Source: Nitrospirota bacterium (GTDB lineage Bacteria > Nitrospirota > Nitrospiria > Nitrospirales > Nitrospiraceae). From it: a stretch of DNA of 9,830 nucleotides. Positions 1 to 6,800 of this stretch are shown one piece after another (the stretch's first letter is position 1; the number at the start of each line of letters is the position of its first letter). A program made the translations under genes and the position numbers. The notes below the pieces were generated by a model that was not told where the DNA came from, ran no database searches, and worked only from the letters and a program-made list of their open reading frames with translations. The DNA is taken from NCBI GenBank assembly GCA_016195505.1, contig JACPZN010000140.1, positions 1-9,830 on the forward strand, written 5' to 3'.

Positions 1-73
1 CGTGGCGCGCGAACACGTTCTGCAACAAATCGCAGTTCATTTGATCGTCGTCAACGATCAAGAGCTTAATCAT
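1..73 (-). CDS. Response regulator, receiver domain N-terminus (partial, runs off window)
   Basis: Only the first 24 codons are inside the window. The peptide starts MIKLLIVDDDQMNCDLLQNV, which is the first beta strand and following helix of a CheY-like receiver domain. The acidic cluster D8-D9 matches the pair that binds magnesium next to the phosphorylated aspartate in this family; that aspartate itself lies outside the window. The start is supported by an AGAGGA Shine-Dalgarno-like sequence at 83-88, nine bases before the ATG. The gene follows ftsY on the same strand after an 86-base gap. The output domain, and so the regulated process, cannot be seen. It could be a single-domain CheY-type protein, a DNA-binding regulator, or the start of a longer receiver-containing protein. 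Confidence 0.8.
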   Translation of the reverse strand, partial: MIKLLIVDDDQMNCDLLQNVFARH

Positions 74-159
74 CGCTGCTCATCCTCTGTCACTTGAATG
101 CGACGCCCAACGAAAAGAGAATAGCACGGGACCGGGAAGATGAGAAGAAAATGCGGGGT

Positions 160-1095
160 TTATGAGCAGGCGGTCGGTTGTCCGAACAAGGCCGCGACAA
201 AGGCTTCAGGATTGAAGTCCTGAAGATCCTCGACGCCCTCCCCCACACCGACGAGACGAACGGGAATCTTAAGTTCCTCGGCAATCGCGACCACAATGCC
301 CCCTCGAGCAGTCCCATCCAGTTTCGTCAGCACCAGTCCGGTGACGCCCACCGCCTCGTCAAACTGCCGAGCCTGAGCCAGCGCATTTTGCCCGACTGTC
401 GCGTCCAATACTAAGAGCACTTCGTGCGGCGCGCCAGGCAGTTCCTGGCCGATCACCCGCTTTACTTTGCGCAGTTCGTCCATCAAGTTGGACTTCGTAT
501 GCAGGCGACCGGCCGTATCGATCAGCACCACATCGGCCGCTCGAGCCTTGGCCGCCACAATTCCATCGAAGGCCACCGCCGCCGGATCGGCGCCGTGACG
601 CTGGCGAACGACCTCGACTCCGACCTGATCAGCCCAGACTTGCAGTTGGTCGATCGCCGCCGCACGAAATGTGTCGCCGGCGACGAGCAGAGGTTGCCGC
701 CCTGCTTGCACCAGCCGCTGCGCCACCTTGGCAATCGTCGTGGTTTTTCCAACTCCGTTCACTCCGACGACGAGGATGACAAAAGGTTTGTGGCCTTTGT
801 CGATCAGTTGTTCGAGGGAAGGACCGGATGCCTGGGTCAACACACCGTAGAGAGTCTGGCTCAGCACATTCTGGAGCCCGTCCGCGGTGGCCGCATCCGC
901 ACCGCGCGCTTGTTCGTTGACTTGCTTCATCATCCGATCCACGACACGAGCCCCAAGGTCGGAACTGAGCAGCGCCGCCTCAAGTTCTTCGAGGAGGGCC
1001 GGATCCGGGGTGCGCCCAAGAAATTGATCGAGCGACTGCCGGACTGTGTGACGGGTCTTGCTGAGCCCCTCACTCAACCGTTGAAACCACCCCAT
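160..1095 (-). CDS. ftsY: Signal recognition particle receptor FtsY (SRP GTPase)
   Basis: FtsY is the membrane-associated receptor for the signal recognition particle. It pairs with Ffh as a GTPase heterodimer and hands ribosome-nascent chain complexes to the Sec translocon. The 311 residues show all NG-domain motifs: helical N domain about 10-95, P-loop GVNGVGKTTT at 111-120, DTFRAAAIDQ at 141-150 (the SRP-GTPase insertion box), DTAGR at 193-197, TKLD at 257-260, and a closing GVGEGVEDLQDF segment near 283-294. The long acidic A domain of enterobacterial FtsY is absent, as in many compact FtsY proteins. The N-terminus MGWFQRLSEGLSKTR could form the membrane-binding amphipathic helix. The ATG lies 2 bases after the ybeY stop, with AGGAG nine bases upstream inside ybeY, so it is the last gene of a phoH-ybeY-ftsY run. 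Confidence 0.97.
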   Translation of the reverse strand: MGWFQRLSEGLSKTRHTVRQSLDQFLGRTPDPALLEELEAALLSSDLGARVVDRMMKQVNEQARGADAATADGLQNVLSQTLYGVLTQASGPSLEQLIDKGHKPFVILVVGVNGVGKTTTIAKVAQRLVQAGRQPLLVAGDTFRAAAIDQLQVWADQVGVEVVRQRHGADPAAVAFDGIVAAKARAADVVLIDTAGRLHTKSNLMDELRKVKRVIGQELPGAPHEVLLVLDATVGQNALAQARQFDEAVGVTGLVLTKLDGTARGGIVVAIAEELKIPVRLVGVGEGVEDLQDFNPEAFVAALFGQPTACS

Positions 1096-1097
1096 CG

Positions 1098-1577
1098 TCA
1101 GCGACTCCTCTCTCTCGGCTCAGCACGGCGGGTCACAAGGCTGGGTACGGGACCGATCGTTCGCAAAATGGCCCGTTCTCGCCGATGCATGCGAGCCGCT
1201 TCTTTCTTATTACGCTCATGATCATATCCGCACAGATGGAGCACGCCATGTACCAACAGCGCCGCTAGTTCATGGTTCAACGATCGCCCGGCTTCTCGCG
1301 CTTGACGAATAGCCGTCGGGACTGAGATTACCACATCGCCCAACATCGTCGGACAGGGATTATGTGATTCCCGCATTGCGAAAGCCAGCACGTCGGTGGA
1401 TCGATCCTTTTTGCGATACTCACGGTTCAGCCGGCGCATACGTTGATCGCCCACCAGCTCCACACTCAGTTCCGATTGAGTTTCTCCGATCGCCTCCAAC
1501 ACCAGCTCCGCCACGCGCATCAGGGAGGCCTGCCGCACCGCAAGCTGAGTGAGGCGAACACGGAGATAGACAGCCAT
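1098..1577 (-). CDS. ybeY: Endoribonuclease YbeY (rRNA maturation factor)
   Basis: YbeY is a single-strand endoribonuclease needed for 16S rRNA 3'-end maturation and late ribosome quality control; it acts in the cytoplasm. The 159-residue length fits the family. The zinc site H-x3-H-x5-H is complete in HGVLHLCGYDH (His110, His114, His120). The upstream family segments STDVLAFAM (about 60-68) and LGDVVISVPTAIRQA (about 79-93) are also present. The ATG directly abuts the phoH stop (TAAATG) and no convincing Shine-Dalgarno lies in the preceding 25 bases, so translation is probably coupled to phoH. The last 25 residues or so are Arg-rich and lie beyond the catalytic core. Pairing with a PhoH-like ATPase gene is widely conserved in bacteria, which supports both calls. 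Confidence 0.97.
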   Translation of the reverse strand: MAVYLRVRLTQLAVRQASLMRVAELVLEAIGETQSELSVELVGDQRMRRLNREYRKKDRSTDVLAFAMRESHNPCPTMLGDVVISVPTAIRQAREAGRSLNHELAALLVHGVLHLCGYDHERNKKEAARMHRRERAILRTIGPVPSLVTRRAEPRERSR

Positions 1578-2642
1578 TTAGTGAGATTGGCCCGAGCGGT
1601 CTCGTGGCGTGGAACCGGCCTGAGACGACTTGCGAGGACCTGACGAGAGCGGTTGAGAGGACGCGTGGCCACGAGCCTGTTTGGAATCACCGTCATTCGT
1701 CGGCTGGCGGCGATCGTAGGCCTTGATAATGTCCTGGACCAGTCGGTGACGAACCACATCTCTTTCGTCGAAGTAGATGAATTCGATGCCGTCGATGTCG
1801 CGCAACACCTCTTTTACTTCAATGAGGCCAGACACCCGATCGTTCGGCAAATCCACTTGCGTGATATCGCCGGTGACCACGACTTTGGAATGGAACCCCA
1901 GCCGGGTGAGAAACATCTTCATCTGCTCCGCCGTCGCGTTCTGCGCTTCATCCAGAATGACGAACGAATCGTTCAACGTTCTCCCGCGCATGAAGGCGAG
2001 AGGCGCGATTTCGATGTCGCCTCGTTCGATCAGGCGGTTCGCCCGCTCCATGTCCATCATGTCGAACAACGCATCGTAGAGCGGCCGGAGATAGGGATTT
2101 ACTTTCTCATAGATGTCGCCGGGTAAAAAGCCGAGTTTCTCGCCTGCCTCAACCGCCGGCCGCGCAAGAATGATCCGGCTCACCTCTTTCTTCATCAAGG
2201 CGCTGACCGCCATGGCCATGGCGAGATAGGTCTTGCCCGTTCCGGCTGGTCCGATGGCGATCACAATGTCATGCTTCTCGATCGCTTCGATGTAGGCTTT
2301 CTGGGTGGGCGACTTGGGGCCGACGAATCGCTTCTTCGTGACGATCGTCGCCGCGTTGCCGAGCACGTCCTTGAGCGAGGCCTCCGGACTTTGACGCAAT
2401 GCGCTGAGCGCGTGCGTCACGTCTTCGGCCTGGAGTGTGATGCCGTCATGGGTCAGGGAGGCGAGTTCGAGAAGAATCCGTTCTGCCTGACGAACAGCCT
2501 CAGGAAGGCCGTCCAGAGTGAGTTCTTCCCCGCGCGCCGATAACCGCACACCCAGTTCATCTTCTATCAGTTTGAGATGCCGGTCATGGTGACCGAACAA
2601 GGCGGCGGTATTGGTACCTTCTCGTAATTTGAGCTTACGCAC
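1578..2642 (-). CDS. phoH: PhoH-like P-loop ATPase (YbeZ type)
   Basis: This is a cytoplasmic nucleoside-triphosphatase of the PhoH family, in the YbeZ-type position beside ybeY. The family is linked to RNA metabolism and proposed to assist YbeY as a helicase-like ATPase; the exact role is unsettled. Visible parts are a KH-like N-terminal region (about 1-95), Walker A GPAGTGKT at 131-138, Walker B with FVILDEAQN at 227-235, and the motif TGDITQVDLP at 257-266. The last 40 or so residues (from about 312) are Ser/Gly/Pro/Arg/Gln-rich and probably disordered. The start is GTG; an in-frame TAG at 2664-2666 blocks any longer start. The nearest purine-rich site (GGAGGG, 2659-2664) is 16 bases upstream, further than usual. 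The gene heads the phoH-ybeY-ftsY run and has its own candidate promoter. Confidence 0.95.
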   Translation of the reverse strand: MRKLKLREGTNTAALFGHHDRHLKLIEDELGVRLSARGEELTLDGLPEAVRQAERILLELASLTHDGITLQAEDVTHALSALRQSPEASLKDVLGNAATIVTKKRFVGPKSPTQKAYIEAIEKHDIVIAIGPAGTGKTYLAMAMAVSALMKKEVSRIILARPAVEAGEKLGFLPGDIYEKVNPYLRPLYDALFDMMDMERANRLIERGDIEIAPLAFMRGRTLNDSFVILDEAQNATAEQMKMFLTRLGFHSKVVVTGDITQVDLPNDRVSGLIEVKEVLRDIDGIEFIYFDERDVVRHRLVQDIIKAYDRRQPTNDGDSKQARGHASSQPLSSGPRKSSQAGSTPRDRSGQSH

Positions 2643-2683
2643 GAGCGCGGGGTGGTCTCCCTCCTACATCACGATCTAAGTTC

Positions 2684-2713
2684 ATTCTAGCAGACAAGAA
2701 AAAGAAGAGACAA
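2684..2713 (-). promoter_or_regulatory. Candidate sigma-70 promoter for phoH-ybeY-ftsY
   Basis: On the minus strand a -35-like TTGTCT (2708-2713, 4 of 6 consensus) and a -10-like TAGAAT (2684-2689, 5 of 6) are separated by 18 bases. They sit 42 bases before the phoH GTG, giving an expected leader of about 35 bases. The spacer is pyrimidine-rich. This is pattern matching only, but it lies in the sole intergenic region upstream of the cluster, where a promoter is expected. Confidence 0.45.
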
Positions 2714-2740
2714 GCGGAAGCGAAGTCTTCGGTGGAGGCT

Positions 2741-3730
2741 TCAGGCTCCTGTCGGCTTGGGAGGAACTGAGACAGTCAGGGTCAGGTCGAACTCCTGAGA
2801 GGCCATTCCACCCCGCCCATCCTTTGCCACAACCTTGACGTGAAAGGTTCCATGCTGATCGGCCGGAATTTGCCACGCGATGTGGCCCGACTCTTCACTG
2901 ATGGTCATGCCGGGCGGGGCCGCTTCCAACTGGTAGGTCAGACGGTCACCGTCGGGATCCTCGGCTCGCACTGGATACTCAAAATGATCCGGAGCACCGG
3001 GTGCTGGAGGAGCCGACACAATCTTAGGGGCACTATTACCTAGAACGAGCGGGTCGGATCGCATGGAACCGCCGGATACGGCAGGATCATGTGCCGTCAC
3101 TTCGACTACAATCTGATCGCGCGAGGCAAGCCCGGTCGTATCAAGAAACGGCTCATCCCCTTCTTTGATCATGGCATTGTTGCGGAACCATTTATAGGTC
3201 AAATCCACCCGATCATGGTCAGGATCGTTGGCTTCCACCTGCGCTTCGATCTTCTCCCCTGGCCGAGCGGTCTGAGGCGTGAGCGAGACAGCCGTTACTT
3301 TCGGAGACGTATTCCCGACCACCACGCGCTTAGTCCGAAAGGCCTGGCCCTTGTGCGTACCATCCGTAGGGATAATTTCCACCATGACCGTTTGGCCACG
3401 TCTCAACAGTTCAGCCGGGAGAGTTGCGCTGGTTTGTTTAGGAAGAGGGGCGTCATTCACATACCATTGGTACTGAAACGAGACCGCCTCCCGTTCAGGA
3501 TCTTCAGCATCGACCTGAACCGCCACAGGCCCAGTCAATGGAATGGGATCGTTGAGGATCTTGGCTGCCTTGATGACAGGAGGTTGATTCCCCTTTGCAG
3601 GAGCGGAACCGCCTGGAGCGCTGGGAGAAGATCCGTCTGTACAGGAGACACTGAGGACTAACGCCGACATACCCACGATGAGGGGGGAAAATTGGTTGGC
3701 ACCTGAGAAGAACATCCGCACGTTGCTCAC
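2741..3730 (-). CDS. Putative lipoprotein with three Ig/cadherin-like modules
   Basis: I do not recognise a named family for the whole protein. The 329 residues begin with a hydrophobic segment ending LVLSVSC, a plausible lipobox with Cys30 as the lipidated residue. A Ser/Gly/Pro/Ala linker (31-48) follows. Then come three beta-rich modules of about 90 residues, each opened by an N-x-x-P-x-(V/I) segment (Asn48, Asn140, Asn232). Each module carries an acidic turn (AEDPERE, ANDPDHD, AEDPDGD) like calcium-binding turns of cadherin, PKD and Ig-like domains. The third module resembles the putative Ig domain He_PIG, with PPGMTISEESGHIAWQIP. It is probably periplasmic or surface-exposed and attached to a membrane. 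The start is GTG with a weak ribosome-binding site; an ATG at codon 6 is an alternative but would drop Arg5, the only basic residue before the hydrophobic core. It follows pilY1 after 98 bases, so a pilus-related role is possible but unproven. Confidence 0.8.
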   Translation of the reverse strand: MSNVRMFFSGANQFSPLIVGMSALVLSVSCTDGSSPSAPGGSAPAKGNQPPVIKAAKILNDPIPLTGPVAVQVDAEDPEREAVSFQYQWYVNDAPLPKQTSATLPAELLRRGQTVMVEIIPTDGTHKGQAFRTKRVVVGNTSPKVTAVSLTPQTARPGEKIEAQVEANDPDHDRVDLTYKWFRNNAMIKEGDEPFLDTTGLASRDQIVVEVTAHDPAVSGGSMRSDPLVLGNSAPKIVSAPPAPGAPDHFEYPVRAEDPDGDRLTYQLEAAPPGMTISEESGHIAWQIPADQHGTFHVKVVAKDGRGGMASQEFDLTLTVSVPPKPTGA

Positions 3731-3760
3731 TTGTCTTGAGGCCAGCTCGTATCAATCACA

Positions 3761-3796
3761 CAGGTCGTGGCGCGGATCGCCCGCCGCCACGACCTG
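3761..3796 (-). terminator. Strong GC-rich hairpin after pilY1, possible terminator or mRNA-stabilising stem
   Basis: Bases 3761-3772 and 3785-3796 form a perfect 12-bp inverted repeat with arms CAGGTCGTGGCG and CGCCACGACCTG. The 12-base loop can add three more pairs (3773-3775 with 3781-3783). The hairpin begins 33 bases after the pilY1 stop and ends 31 bases before the lipoprotein start. On the transcribed strand it is followed by TGTGATTGATAC, not a U-run, so it is not a textbook intrinsic terminator. It may cause partial termination, stabilise the pilus mRNA 3' end, or be a binding site. The repeat is certain; its function is inferred. Confidence 0.5.
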
Positions 3797-3828
3797 CTCG
3801 TGAGAACCTTTTGATTCACCAGACAACT

Positions 3829-6800
3829 CTAATCGCGCTGATGCACCCAGCTGACGAACCTACTATAGAAGTCGCCTCTGCTGGTATTTACGGTCGTTAC
3901 ATTGCTATTACTCATCTGCGACCCCACGGTTCCTCCCTCATACCCCACGTGGACTGAGAGGGCCGAGGCCATTCCGACCCCGAGCGAGACTTTCGCCGTC
4001 ACGTTGGTATTGCTGCCGGAGGTCGTGGTTCCGATCACCGGTGAAGTGGACGCGGTTCCAGTCTTGTAGAAGAGCGCGTAGAGGAAGCTGGTCCCATCCG
4101 AGCCGCAGAAATCGGCCGTCGGAGCGAACGTCGGCATATATATCGTTCCCCCGAACAGGGTTGGATTCACGACCGACCGCTCCGCCGAGTAGGCGGTCGT
4201 AATGCCTCCGTTTGTGATGGAAAATGGCCCAGACAAGGTGACGCGCCAGCCATCTTTCGAGGCGACCAACCCGATCATGGAGGATGTCCCGGTCCCGCTG
4301 AAGGTGGTGACGCCGGGATTGGTCGGATCGGTCACTTGATTGGTCGAGCCGCTGCAGACGATGCAGACCACCGCGTTCGTCGCATCGACAAGATTGTTCG
4401 TCCAACAACCAGTCACGCTGACTTCGCCGCCGGGACAAGTTCCATTCACCACCGAATCTTTCATCCCGAAGAGCCTCTGAATGTTGTTATCGACCTTGTC
4501 GGAATTTCCGATATACCGACCTGTTCCAAAAAAGACCCATACCTGATTGCTGTCGTCGAGGGTCCAGGTCGGAGCAGCCGTCACCGGCCCCATCTCAAGA
4601 GTCCCTAACACAGGGTCGTTGAAGGTATCGATCAGTTCGGTCGGCACACGAGTGCCCGCTCCACCCGAAATCCCCCAGCTTGTCGGCAAGCAGGGAGCTG
4701 AAGCGCATCGCATCGTAAGACGGTACATCTTCCCTCTCCATGGGAGTGACCCGTCGTGAACGGTGCGCCCAGCGTAGATGACGTCAGTTCGAAAATCGAG
4801 GTCCTTATCCGCCGAAATCAACGGACCCATGAATGATCGCAAGCTTCCAGTAACCATCCGCGTGACGTTCACGTTGGCCAAACCAGGCCCCGCGGCCAAA
4901 TCTACGGCGTAAAAAGCGCCGACTTGCAGCGTACCTGTGATAGGAAGATCCGCCTGATAGCTATTGGGACCGGACCCGAACACCGCATACCATTTCTCAT
5001 TCACTTGGCTCGTTATGGCATCGCCATTCGGGTTGGCACGGACGACCGTCGGAGAGCTCGTCGTCAGACCCAGAGTGACATCGGAGAATGTCCATAAGAG
5101 TTTCGGATTTACTTCGGGATTGGTAATGTCGAGCACGAAGAACGCGCTAAAGAAGGTGCGAGGCACCCCGCCGATGAAGGTCGTCATGGGAGGCGCCCCC
5201 GACCCCACGACGCAATTCCCACAGCTGCCGCCCATACGGAATCCGCCGATCAGAATCGTGCCCCATCCGCCCGGGTGATCGGCATCCGGCGTGAAAATTC
5301 GGGCATCCGCAATCGTCGGTTTCAGATCGACGTAATATACGTGTGTATAGTCGGTCCTCGCCAGCCACTGCAGTTGAGGCAGCAACTGTTGTGGAACGAA
5401 TCCCCAGAGCTCGGCGCCTAGATTTGGCCCGCTCGAATTATCCGTGGGATTCTTGGTGAACCAACCATGTTCGACGGTTCCAGGCGTCGTAGGATCGTCT
5501 CCTTTGTGATAGAACCCGCCGTTAAAGGCATGGAGCATGCCGTCATTCGCTCCAATGTACATCACCTGCCGCCGGTTGCGATACTGTTGATAGAACGCAT
5601 TGTAGGTCGCATCGCCATATAACAGGTCGAATCGAGCTTTTGGGCTAGCGACAACAGTTGGCGTCGAATGAATCGAGTCACCCAGCTTCCAGACCTTGAA
5701 GGTCCCGCTACCGACCGGCACCTCCAACATCCTGGTCCGCAGGCCGGGCACCTCATCGCCCCTAATGAAGTTGATGAGATTCATGGCGTTACTGCTGCCT
5801 GAGCATGCATCGCCTGCATAGCGTAGGTAATCTCTCAGCGCCGCACAGTTAGCCGTGCTGAAATCTATCTGCTCAGCCGGATCGACCAGTCCATTATAAT
5901 TCGGGTCGACCCAGGTCAAAATCTTGCGCGATGTAGAAGCTGTATTGGCAAGTTGCGCGCCTGCCTCCCACATCGGCTTGATGCTCTTGAGGTCGGCGCC
6001 GAGCACGGTCGGCGTCGTACTATCGGCGATGCCGTCACCGTTGAGGTCGGCAAACTTATCGACCAAGACCTTTTTATAGGTTGGACTGAGCGGATCATTG
6101 TCGAATCTCGTCGTGACAATCAGATCGTTCTTGTAGTCGAGCGCCCCATCGTTCACGGTATCTTCCCGGAAGTTTCCGAAGCCATCGACGAACAGGCCGT
6201 TGGCATAGCCGGTCCACTTGATGTTTGCCCCGCCCTGGCCGATGTCGCTGGTAAAGAAATAGGCCTGATAAATCGACCCTTCACCAGTCGAGGACGATGA
6301 CAGCACTGAGACCGATGTTCCCGACGCGCTCTTCCGCAAGATCGCCGTGATAGTTGCCATCAGCCGATCTTGCAGATCGTCCACGTTGGAAGACTCGAAG
6401 TAGTTATCCGGAATTCCGTCAGTTCCCGGCGCACCGGTGGCGTTGATGATCTTGTCCCACTCCGCTTGCAGATCGGGAAGATTGTTGTTGTTGCTGTCCT
6501 CAAACCCACCCAACTGCGCCGCATGCATGAGCAGTTCGCGGCCGGCAATGTTCCCGAAAGCGAAAAAGGTGTAGAGGGAAATATTCTGTAACCCCTGCAA
6601 ACAGTGACCGGTGAGGCCAAGCACGGCAATCGCCCCGTCCGCCGTCCCGACACAGGGCCGGAGATCGGTCGTATGGGCCCAATAGGCCACATCGTCCAGG
6701 TAATGGTTTCCGCTGCTGGCGTAATCCGTCTTGTGCTCGCCTGATGTCGCAGTTGTGGCGGGATTCGTCCCAATCAAGTAGGGAGCGGTCGTAGCCGGGT

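Noticed and set aside
74..159. Promoter or terminator between ftsY and the response-regulator gene
   Set aside because: Only a ribosome-binding site is clear. A TATTCT -10-like hexamer has no matching -35 at proper spacing, and no stable stem with a U-run is visible.
424..1221. Long open frame of 265 codons on the plus strand
   Set aside because: It is antisense to ftsY and ybeY, whose motifs are unmistakable. Its protein is Arg/His-rich and low in recognisable motifs, typical of a shadow frame in GC-rich DNA.
1653..2126. Plus-strand frame of 157 codons
   Set aside because: It is antisense to the phoH P-loop/Walker B region and has no domain features; composition looks like a shadow.
2705..2760. 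Possible terminator after the lipoprotein gene (GAAGC ... GCTTC followed by a pyrimidine-rich run)
   Set aside because: The stem is only 5 bp with a 16-base loop and the T-rich tract is interrupted; it is too weak to annotate.
3089..3661. Plus-strand frame of 190 codons
   Set aside because: It mirrors the Ig-like lipoprotein gene, which has a signal sequence and internal repeat logic. The antisense product has neither.
6479..6494. Short TTG repeat (AAC repeat on the coding strand)
   Set aside because: It encodes the Asn run of an EF-hand-like loop and has only about four units; not a convincing microsatellite.
6360..6773. Minus-strand frame of 137 codons inside pilY1
   Set aside because: It is an alternate frame of the vWA domain, which is continuous and carries conserved MIDAS residues, so no frameshift or nested gene is needed.
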